In this document: one piece after another, positions 7,128 through 13,857 of the stretch
Position numbering within the stretch: the first letter of the stretch is position 1
Layout: every line of letters starts with the position of its first letter
Assembly: GCF_041431135.1 (NCBI RefSeq)
Contig: NZ_CP107799.1
Span: 7,192,001 to 7,256,000 of the forward strand
Direction: 5' to 3'
Source: Streptomyces sp. NBC_00554
GTDB taxonomy: Bacteria > Actinomycetota > Actinomycetes > Streptomycetales > Streptomycetaceae
DNA length: 64,000 nt
Notes under the pieces: generated by a model
The model's database searches: none
Told to the model about the DNA's origin: nothing
The model's input: the letters and a program-made list of their open reading frames with translations, nothing else
Made by a program: the position numbers and the translations under genes

Positions 7128-9315
7128 CCGGGCCGGGAACGCCGCTGGTGAACTCGGTCGCCAGCGCGTCCGCCAGGTCCTGCGGGGGCATGAGGAGCGG
7201 ACGCCCGGTCTCGGCGTCGACCAGGCCGCCGAGGATTCGGTGCAGCAGTTCCGCCCGGCCGAGGCAGTAGTCCTCCAGGAGCGGGATCACCTCGTGGTGG
7301 AAGGCCGCGGCCAGATCCTCCTCGGTGGCGATCGGCTCACCGTCGCGCAGCAGGTAGGCGTGCCCGATCTGGTGGTCGGCGTCGAGATGGCGGGCGATGC
7401 GGGTGTTGAGGGACTCGAAGAACGCGGCCAGATCCAGAGGGCCGACGGTCCCGGACACCGCGTCCGGATCCGGGCCCACGGGCAGGAACGCGAAGCGGCG
7501 GCGAACTGCGGCGTCCAGGTGGCTGATGCTTCGGTCGGCGGTGTTCATCGTGCCGATGACCCGGACGTTCGGCGGGACGGAGAAGCGTCGATTGCTGACG
7601 GGCAGGGCGACCGGCAGGTTCCGCTTGTCGAGTTCGAGGAGCGTGATCAACTCGCCGAAGATCCGCGGCAGGTCACCGCGGTTGATTTCGTCGATGACCA
7701 GCAAGAACTTCTGGTCGGGATGGGCGGCGGCCCGGCTGCACAGGCTGTGGAACAGGCCGTCCGTAAGAGCGAGGGTGAGCCCCGGGCCGGTGGCGCTCAG
7801 GTCCGGCTTGAAGCCCTCGACGAAGTCCTCGTAGCCGTAGGAGGGATGGAAGGTGACCATGCCGACACGGTCGCCGTGCAGCATCTCGGCCTGCGCCTCC
7901 GCACGTTGGCGGGCGTCGGCACCGAGCACGTCCGCGCGGCCGTCCAGGGCGAGGGCGGCGCCGAGCGCGAGCCGGGTCTTGCCCGTACCGGGTGGTCCAT
8001 GCAGGATCACCTGCCCCTTGCGCTCCAGCGCGTCCAGTACGACCTGCACGTCGTCGGGCAGCGCGACCGGCGCGCCAGCCTGTGCCTGGCCCGTGCCCGG
8101 GACGGAGTCGGAGCCGGAGGCGGCGCTGTGTGCGGTGAACCTGGCGAAGAGGGACGGGTCGACCTTGGCGAAGGTGGACCGCCACCCATGCTGGGGCTTC
8201 GACAGTTTCTGCGCGTGGGAGAGGTCCCAGGCCACCGGTACGACGTGGTGGAACTCCGGCCGGTCCGGGTCGTAGCGGTAGCTCCCGTCGACCCGGCCGG
8301 TGGCCAGCACCTCGTCCGTCCCGCGGTTGGCGACGACCCGGTCTCCCGCCTCCAGGTCCCGGAAGGCCAGCAGCCGGCGGGCGAGGGTCAGGCTGCCGCC
8401 ACTGCTGCGCGGCCAGTGCGCGTCCAGGGCCTGCTGTAGTTCGGTGTCGCTCTGGTACTGGCTGAGATCGCCGAGCTCGTCCCACCCGACGCAGATGAAC
8501 CCGCCGTCCCGGCATTCCTCCCACAGACGGCCACGCTCGCCGGGGGCGATCTTCCAGATGGAGCGTTGCCGGGGATTGAAGTGCTTGTACAGGAAGCGCA
8601 TCACTTCCCGTCCCGTCCAGCCCTCGAACTCCTCACGGCTCCGCACGAGTTCTCGCAGTTGTCGGTTCGTGCGCGAGGCGGGGACGCCGGCCTGCGCTTC
8701 GCCGCCGAGCAGCGTGATGAACGTCCGCAGATGCTCGGCCGCGTAGATTGGCAGGAAGTGCTGCGGGAAGTAGGTCGCCAGGGACTTCGTCACCAACGTC
8801 GGCCCATACCGCAGCACTTCGAGGTCGTCCAGAGCCTCGAAGTCTCCTGCCCCGACGGCGTCGAAGGCCCGGACGAACTGTCCGCGCAGTTCCGCCCATG
8901 CGTCCTGCGGATCCATACCCCTCAGCGGAGCGGCCAGCCGCCATTCGCCGGAGTTGTGGTGGTACATGATGTGCTTCGCGGCACTGCCGCCCTTGATGCT
9001 GCCCAGGTGGGGAGTGCCGAACTCCATGAGCCGGCAGTACGTCGGCCCCGACCCGGGCGGCGCGCCCTGCCCGAGGGCGTAGCGCTCCAGCGGTAGCTCT
9101 GCCCATTCCTCCAACGGAAACTGGGACAGCACTTGCTTGCGTTCGTCCTCGGCAGCCGACTCGGTGTCCGCCACGGTGGTCCGGTCGAACTCGGCCGCTG
9201 CCGTGGGTACATCCACCCCGTCGTTTGTCATGGGGGCCATGATGCCGGAGGGCGAGGTGGCGTTCCCCATACGCGGCGAGACTGGGCAACTTCCTGCGCT
9301 GGCACCGGACGCCAC
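7120..9315 (-). CDS. mcrB: McrB-type AAA+ motor with EVE-like modified-base reader
   Basis: Up to 731 aa. Order of domains: a conserved helical N-terminal region (residues 60-230), then an EVE/PUA-like domain with WKIAPGERGRLWEE and ICVGWDELGDLS (about 250-285). The AAA+ motor follows, with Walker A GPPGTGKT near 439, Walker B LLVIDEINRGD near 540 and sensor GTMNTADRS near 590. The McrB signature MNTADRS marks it as the GTPase-type motor. EVE domains read modified cytosines in other McrB fusions. The start is uncertain: GTG 9315 and ATGs at 9270, 9240 and 9231 all lack a good ribosome site. It overlaps mcrC and is driven by the promoter at 9471-9503. Confidence 0.9.
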   Translation of the reverse strand: MASGASAGSCPVSPRMGNATSPSGIMAPMTNDGVDVPTAAAEFDRTTVADTESAAEDERKQVLSQFPLEEWAELPLERYALGQGAPPGSGPTYCRLMEFGTPHLGSIKGGSAAKHIMYHHNSGEWRLAAPLRGMDPQDAWAELRGQFVRAFDAVGAGDFEALDDLEVLRYGPTLVTKSLATYFPQHFLPIYAAEHLRTFITLLGGEAQAGVPASRTNRQLRELVRSREEFEGWTGREVMRFLYKHFNPRQRSIWKIAPGERGRLWEECRDGGFICVGWDELGDLSQYQSDTELQQALDAHWPRSSGGSLTLARRLLAFRDLEAGDRVVANRGTDEVLATGRVDGSYRYDPDRPEFHHVVPVAWDLSHAQKLSKPQHGWRSTFAKVDPSLFARFTAHSAASGSDSVPGTGQAQAGAPVALPDDVQVVLDALERKGQVILHGPPGTGKTRLALGAALALDGRADVLGADARQRAEAQAEMLHGDRVGMVTFHPSYGYEDFVEGFKPDLSATGPGLTLALTDGLFHSLCSRAAAHPDQKFLLVIDEINRGDLPRIFGELITLLELDKRNLPVALPVSNRRFSVPPNVRVIGTMNTADRSISHLDAAVRRRFAFLPVGPDPDAVSGTVGPLDLAAFFESLNTRIARHLDADHQIGHAYLLRDGEPIATEEDLAAAFHHEVIPLLEDYCLGRAELLHRILGGLVDAETGRPLLMPPQDLADALATEFTSGVPGPDA

Positions 9316-9470
9316 GGCGATCTCACAGGCTGGCTAGCCCTATCTGAATCGACGCCCCCGGCTTGGCCTTCTGCACGGAGGCAATTGGCCGAGTTGCAAC
9401 TTTTGGCGACACAGCCGCAGACGGGTCAACGTCGGCCAGCCGTCGCCATCGGATGGCATGGCGTTGACGG

Positions 9471-9539
9471 GAGCATGAGGCATGAGTGTTAGCGATGTCA
9501 ACAGACTTGCCCTGTCGTGCGCGTACATGTCTGTGTACG
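9471..9539 (-). promoter_or_regulatory. Promoter-operator of mcrBC; shared defence motif copy 2
   Basis: GAGCATGA (9471-9478), 8 nt, then the dyad TGTTAGCGATGTCAACA (9487-9503), ACTT (9505-9508), 24 nt, then GTGTACG (9533-9539). All blocks and spacings match 3719-3787. On the minus strand TTGACA (9501-9496) and CATGCT (9477-9472) form an 18-nt-spaced promoter, placing the mRNA start near 9466 and leaving a leader of about 150-235 nt before mcrB. Confidence 0.7.
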
Positions 9540-9674
9540 ATCCGCTGGGTGGTTACGGGAGGTTGAGTTGGGGAGTGACCAACCTGTCCGAACATGCAGG
9601 AAAAGGTCGGGGTCTCCGGGAGGAGAGGTGCGGTGACCGGAGGCCCCTGGTGCTAAGACGGGGGATCGAACCTT

Positions 9675-9715
9675 GTTGCTGCCACCCCGGACGCATCCGG
9701 GGGCTGAGCGGCAAC
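9675..9715. other. Strong two-tier hairpin in the 515-bp gap before the membrane protein
   Basis: CCCCGGA (9685-9691), loop CGCA, TCCGGGG (9696-9702) is a perfect 7-bp stem. It is enclosed by GTTGC (9675-9679) pairing with GCAAC (9711-9715). No U-tract follows on either strand. The rest of the gap 9316-9830 holds the mcrBC promoter region and nothing else I can support as a gene. Confidence 0.45.
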
Positions 9716-9836
9716 GATGGTGCCCGATGTGTCCAACGCCGGCGCCGGAACCAGCTTCGGGGAAGCGTGGGATTCGCTAGGGTCGCAAACACGGCACCGC
9801 CAGTGACGGGCAGGCGCCGACGGGGGAGGAGTGACG

Positions 9837-10484
9837 TTGAGCGGTGCAGGGAGAAGTTGGGCCGATCATCCATTTGTGGTGTTCCTGGGCGTGGTCGCCG
9901 CTGCGATCGGCGTGATTGTCGGAATCAAAGAACTGGCTGCCTCTTCAGAGGCTCCGCCTTCAGCCTCGGCACCAGCCGTGACAACCCCGAGCAGCACGGT
10001 TTGGCCCAGCGACGACACCGAGGAATCGCCCACTCCGTACGAAGGCGCCACCCAGTCTCCGGACGAGGAGGCAACCACACCAAGTTCGACGCCCAGTAGG
10101 CCTCCTACTGAGGAGACCCCTCCCGATGGTCAGGAGCCCGAATCGCCGCAACATACGGGCGCTTTGACCGTCCTGGTCAAAATGGGCCGGGGAGGAAAGG
10201 TGGGCCCGAACTCTTGGAGAGCTGGGGCAGAGCCTGGCGCCAACACCGAGGTCTACGACGCGACGGGAAGACTGGACACGGGATGCTACGTGCAGTGGAC
10301 CCTCAAACATGACGGCAAGGAGGTACAGAAACACACCAGTAGCCGATGCCGACCGCCGAGCATCACGCTCTTCAACTTCGAAGACGGCCTCGAACCCGGC
10401 TCCTACACCCTGACAGCTGAGGTAACGACCGACTGGCAGCAAACGGGAACCGATACGTTCTCCTTCGACGTCGTGCCAGCCTGA
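9837..10484 (+). CDS. Membrane-anchored extracytoplasmic protein of unknown function
   Basis: About 215 aa. I prefer the TTG at 9837 because GGAGGAG ends 5 nt upstream; the GTG at 9831 overlaps that ribosome site. A short N-terminus precedes one membrane segment (FVVFLGVVAAAIGVIVGI, about residues 12-30). A Ser/Thr/Pro-rich linker covers about 35-105, and a beta-rich domain of about 100 residues ends the protein (EVYDATGRLDTGCYVQWTLK, then SFDVVP). Two Cys residues (DTGCYV, SSRCRP) could form a disulfide. No family recognised. It stands alone between mcrBC and a gene remnant. Confidence 0.65.
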   Translation: MSGAGRSWADHPFVVFLGVVAAAIGVIVGIKELAASSEAPPSASAPAVTTPSSTVWPSDDTEESPTPYEGATQSPDEEATTPSSTPSRPPTEETPPDGQEPESPQHTGALTVLVKMGRGGKVGPNSWRAGAEPGANTEVYDATGRLDTGCYVQWTLKHDGKEVQKHTSSRCRPPSITLFNFEDGLEPGSYTLTAEVTTDWQQTGTDTFSFDVVPA

Positions 10485-10547
10485 ATGTAAGCCGAGAGCT
10501 TTCCAAGGCCGCTGGGATTTGAATCAGTTCGGTTCTGACGCAACCGT

Positions 10548-10817
10548 ATGAACCCGGGTGACCGTCTATGGTTCATCTTCACCTCGCCGGAGTCGGAAGT
10601 CGCCGCGGTCGGCGATGTCGTCGATGAACCGTCCGAGGCAGACCCGGCGGATCTTCAATTCACCTACCGGGTCAATGTGCTCCTGCTGCCCGGACCCACG
10701 GACACCTTGTACGGCAACCGGTGGGCCGGGACGAGTTGGAACTCGGCCAGGTGCGGTCGGTGTAGGAGGTCAAGCCGGAGGCGTTGAAGATCCTGCTGGA
10801 GCGGGCCGGTCTGTGAC
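10548..10817 (+). pseudogene. Decayed EVE/PUA-like reader fragment
   Basis: The first frame starts at ATG 10548 and encodes GDRLWFIFTSPESEVAAVGDV, the look of an EVE/PUA-type base-reading domain. Near 10740 the plausible continuation shifts frame (DELELGQVRSV), meets a TAG at about 10771, then reads EVKPEALKILLERAGL to TGA at 10817. A frameshift plus a nonsense codon indicates a broken gene. It may be a remnant of another McrB or modified-base reader. The flanks of the gap 10485-10898 hold nothing else that I can support. Confidence 0.5.
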
Positions 10818-10898
10818 GTGACCGCGTGTACGGGGCAGGGGTTACCAGGGTTCCAGCCCGTGCTCGGCCGGGACCCCCCTCGCAGGGTTTGGTTGTCC

Positions 10899-11378
10899 TC
10901 AACGGCATTGGCTGCCGGATTGACCGGAAGTCGCGTCCGGCCGCTCGCCGTGCTGGTCGATCTCCGCCCAAACCGTCTTGCCGGAGGGCGGGCGGGGCTC
11001 CGTGCCCCAGCGGTCGGCCAGTGCGTCGACCAGGAGCAGGCCGCGGCCCGACTCGTCGTCCGGACCCTGCTCCGGGGAAATCGCGGGGTGACACTCGCCC
11101 CGAGTGTCGCTCACCGCGATACGAAGGGTGCCGACCGCCTCGTCCAGCGTCAGTGCCAGCAGGAAGTCGCGGCCCTGGACGCGGCCGTACAGTGCCGCGT
11201 TGGCGGCGAGTTCGGCGACGATCTGCTCGGTCCGTTCGGTGACGGCGGGTGACACCTGCCAGGCCTGGAGCCGCTCGACGGTGAGCAGTCGGGCGAGGCG
11301 GGCGCCGCGGCGGGTGGAGGAGAGTCGCTGGGCGAAAGTGTGTACGGTAACCGGGATTTGGGGCGTGGGGGCGTTCAT
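10899..11378 (-). CDS. RsbW-like ATP-binding (HATPase_c_2) regulator
   Basis: 159 aa from ATG 11378 (MNAPTPQIPV); the frame is open up to 11453. It is a single GHKL/HATPase_c_2 domain with an N-box-like helix (IVAELAANAALYG), a VSDTRGE motif (G1 box) and GRGLLLVDALADRWG (G2 box). Such anti-sigma-like serine kinases are abundant in Streptomyces, typically beside XRE-DUF5753 and DUF397 genes, as here. It is divergent from the XRE gene at 11541. The ribosome site is weak. Its target is unknown. Confidence 0.85.
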   Translation of the reverse strand: MNAPTPQIPVTVHTFAQRLSSTRRGARLARLLTVERLQAWQVSPAVTERTEQIVAELAANAALYGRVQGRDFLLALTLDEAVGTLRIAVSDTRGECHPAISPEQGPDDESGRGLLLVDALADRWGTEPRPPSGKTVWAEIDQHGERPDATSGQSGSQCR

Positions 11379-11540
11379 GGGGCAACCGTGGCGGGCGTGT
11401 GGGGGCGCCTTCCAGGGGTGCGGCCCGTACGGTGCGTCAGCGTACGGGGACATTCTGTAGACGGTACGGCGATCTTGCCGTCACCCTGGGTGAGTCGATC
11501 GTGGGGAACAGCGCACGTACGCACCTGGAGGTGGCCGCGT

Positions 11541-12413
11541 ATGAACGACGGTACGGGGAGCTTGGGCGACGACGATGACCTGACGGCCGGTGACGTCGAG
11601 CGGGAGCCAGACCCCTCCGACAGTCTGCGTACCTTCGGGGCCGTCGTCCAGGCCCTGCGTGAACACGCCGGGCTCAGCCGCGCCGAGTTCGGGGACCGGG
11701 TCCGGTTCTCCAAACACACCGTGGAGTCAGTGGAGTTGGGGCGCCGGATGCCGGACGAGTCCTTCGTGGAGCTGGGAGAGGAGGCGACGGGCAACACGGG
11801 GGCGATGCGGAAGTCGGCGAAGTTTCTTACGCGGGGGGAGGCGGGGCTGGCGGCGTGGTTCCGGCGGTGGGCTCGGCTGGAGAGGATCGCGGTCAGTCTG
11901 TGTACGTATGAGTGCAGGCTGGTGCCAGGGCTTTTACAGTCGGAGGGGTACGCGAGGGCGGTGTTCGGCAACAGCATTCCGCCGTTGTCGGACGACCAGT
12001 TGGAGGCCCAGGTCGCTGCTCGTTTGGAACGCCAGAAGCTGTTGCGTGAGAGGCCGAACGTCCCGTTCAGCTTCATCGTTGAGGAGCACATCTTCCGGCG
12101 GCGGCTCGGCGGAACCGAGGTGACACGGGGCCTGCTCGACCACGTGCTGGAACTCACTGCCCCACGCAACGTGACGCTTCAGATCATGCCGCTGGACGCC
12201 GAGTTCCACGCGTGCCTGGACGGGCCTGTGCGGCTTCTGGAGACGCCGGAGCGTCGGCGGCTGGCGTACTCGGAAGGACAGCAGAACGGGCGCCTGATCA
12301 GCGACTCGAAAGAGGTGAGCCTCCTCTATCAGGGCTATGACACACTGCGCTCGCAGGCCCTGAACCCCCAAGACTCGCGGGGCTTGTTGGAGCGAATGCG
12401 AGGAGAGCTATGA
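11541..12413 (+). CDS. XRE-DUF5753 regulator (WhiJ/AbaA-cluster type), contains TTA codon
   Basis: 290 aa from ATG 11541, with GGAGGTGG 6 nt upstream. An XRE helix-turn-helix spans about residues 30-85 (SRAEFGDRVRFSKHTVESVE). It is followed by a DUF5753 domain (VPGLLQSEGYARAV through SLLYQGYDTLRSQAL). It overlaps the DUF397 gene by 4 nt (ATGA). These pairs act with HATPase proteins in Streptomyces development and antibiotic regulation. Codon 132 (11934-11936) is TTA, so translation should depend on the bldA tRNA and be favoured late in growth. Confidence 0.9.
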   Translation: MNDGTGSLGDDDDLTAGDVEREPDPSDSLRTFGAVVQALREHAGLSRAEFGDRVRFSKHTVESVELGRRMPDESFVELGEEATGNTGAMRKSAKFLTRGEAGLAAWFRRWARLERIAVSLCTYECRLVPGLLQSEGYARAVFGNSIPPLSDDQLEAQVAARLERQKLLRERPNVPFSFIVEEHIFRRRLGGTEVTRGLLDHVLELTAPRNVTLQIMPLDAEFHACLDGPVRLLETPERRRLAYSEGQQNGRLISDSKEVSLLYQGYDTLRSQALNPQDSRGLLERMRGEL

Positions 12414-12595
12414 GCGCGACGGAACTCGCCTGGTTCAAGTCCAGCTACAGCGGCACCCAGGGCGACGACTGCATTGAGGTCGCCGTCACCGAACAGGCCA
12501 TCTGTGTAAGGGACTCCAAAGATGTGGCGCGGCCTTACTTCGCGGTCGGGCGTGAGGAGTGGTCGCGGTTCGTGGGGTTCGCCGCGCGTTCCTGA
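12410..12595 (+). CDS. DUF397 small protein, partner of the XRE regulator
   Basis: 61 aa. The typical DUF397 layout is WFKSSYSGTQGDDCIEVAV, then ICVRDSKD and a terminal FAVGREEWSRFV helix. The start overlaps the upstream gene by 4 nt. Members of this family counteract or modify the adjacent XRE-DUF5753 protein in Streptomyces. Confidence 0.92.
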   Translation: MSATELAWFKSSYSGTQGDDCIEVAVTEQAICVRDSKDVARPYFAVGREEWSRFVGFAARS

Positions 12596-12646
12596 GCTGG
12601 GTCGTCCCGGCAGTCGCGTGGTCACGTTCACCGCCGGGACACCGGG

Positions 12647-13789
12647 TCAGTGGAGGTCGGGTCCGCCCGCCTCAGCTATCTCGTCGAGCAGACTGATCTT
12701 CTCGTCGGCGTCGTCCGGGCCGTCAGGGCTGGCGTCGGGAAACGATCCGGCTGCCTCCTCGTCAGCGAGGTGCGGGTACTTCTCCAGGAGGAACCGCCGC
12801 CGGTACGCCATCTCGGCGGCGTCGACGATCCCTTCCAGAGTGGTCCAGTTGAGGGTGCTTCCGACGACGATCCCGAATGCGGGTACGGCCTTGCCGAGCC
12901 CCTTCTTGGTGAGGCGGAAGCCGAACGCCTTCGCGAACTGCTGGGAAACCTTGCTGACAACCGCGTCGTTCAGGACCTCCCACGTCTTGCCGCGGAAGAG
13001 CGCTTGGGTGAGCCGCGAGATGTCGGCCATCGCGGCGTTCTTGGCGGTGGCCGAGCTTGCCGTCCCGACGTTGACGACGGACATCACGAAGAGCTTCTCG
13101 GCGGGCTCTTCGGGGTCGTAGCCGTAGAACAGCGAGACCTGGCCGACGGCGCGGGACGCGAGTCCGAGGACGACCGCGGCATCGGCGACGAAAGCGCCCG
13201 CGATCGCACCTCCCGAAGGCGCTGCGGCGGCACCGGCGGAGGCGGCGATGACGAGCTCTCCCCCAGAGATCACAAGTCCCGCGCCCGCTCCCGAGAGCGC
13301 TGCGGCGGCCGGGAAGTACCAGCTCGCCGCCCGTCCACGGACCGCGTCGACCTGTTCGAGGTCGAGGCGGCGCAGGTCGCGGAGGGACGCGACGTCGTGC
13401 CCGCGCTTCTTGTGGAGCGCCACCACGCGTTTGGGGGACAGGCCCGCTCGCGAGGCCCGCCCCAGCGTCTTCTGTATGGATTGAACGGCAGTGCCGCTCC
13501 AGTCCGGCAGGGCGTCGGCCGTTTTGCGCGTTCCGGCGCCGACTTTCTGAGCGCCCTTGGCGACGAACTGCTGTCCACGTGAAACCGCCGACTTGGCCCG
13601 CGGGTGGTTCTCCAGTTGCTTCGCGGCACGCTTGCCGAACTCCGCGACGCCGTTGGCCACGTGTTCGCCGGCGTTTCTCATCCCTTGCGACAGCGGGCGG
13701 CCCTTGAACTGCTGGACGGCACGCCATGCGTCGAGCTCGTAGTCCGAGGGCAGCTGATCGGGCTGCTGCGGGTAGTGAGGGTTGCTCAT
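12647..13789 (-). CDS. EcsC-family protein
   Basis: 380 aa from ATG 13789, with GGGGGGAC 4 nt upstream; the frame is open up to 14146. The N-terminal 100 residues are charged and helical. They are followed by a glycine/alanine-rich hydrophobic region (SGAGAGLVISGGELVIAASA, about 175-230) and an EcsC core (YGYDPEEPAEKLFVMSVVNV through GTLNW-like segments and AYRRRFLLEKY). EcsC proteins are membrane-associated with poorly defined roles. It lies 69 nt downstream of the methyltransferase on the same strand and could be co-transcribed with the leftward DISARM arm. Confidence 0.8.
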   Translation of the reverse strand: MSNPHYPQQPDQLPSDYELDAWRAVQQFKGRPLSQGMRNAGEHVANGVAEFGKRAAKQLENHPRAKSAVSRGQQFVAKGAQKVGAGTRKTADALPDWSGTAVQSIQKTLGRASRAGLSPKRVVALHKKRGHDVASLRDLRRLDLEQVDAVRGRAASWYFPAAAALSGAGAGLVISGGELVIAASAGAAAAPSGGAIAGAFVADAAVVLGLASRAVGQVSLFYGYDPEEPAEKLFVMSVVNVGTASSATAKNAAMADISRLTQALFRGKTWEVLNDAVVSKVSQQFAKAFGFRLTKKGLGKAVPAFGIVVGSTLNWTTLEGIVDAAEMAYRRRFLLEKYPHLADEEAAGSFPDASPDGPDDADEKISLLDEIAEAGGPDLH

Positions 13790-13857
13790 GGTCCCCCCTG
13801 GGGCGTGGATGGTGATGCACGAGCGGGTGACTCGCCAGGTCAGGTCGTCGAGAGCTG

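Noticed and set aside
9651..9720. Intact tRNA gene on the minus strand
   Set aside because: Only a T-loop-like string and a terminal CCA are seen; T stem and acceptor do not pair and no anticodon arm fits.
9482..10099. 205-codon rightward frame overlapping the membrane protein start
   Set aside because: It begins inside the shared promoter dyad, is Arg/Cys-rich without domain features, and overlaps a better supported gene.
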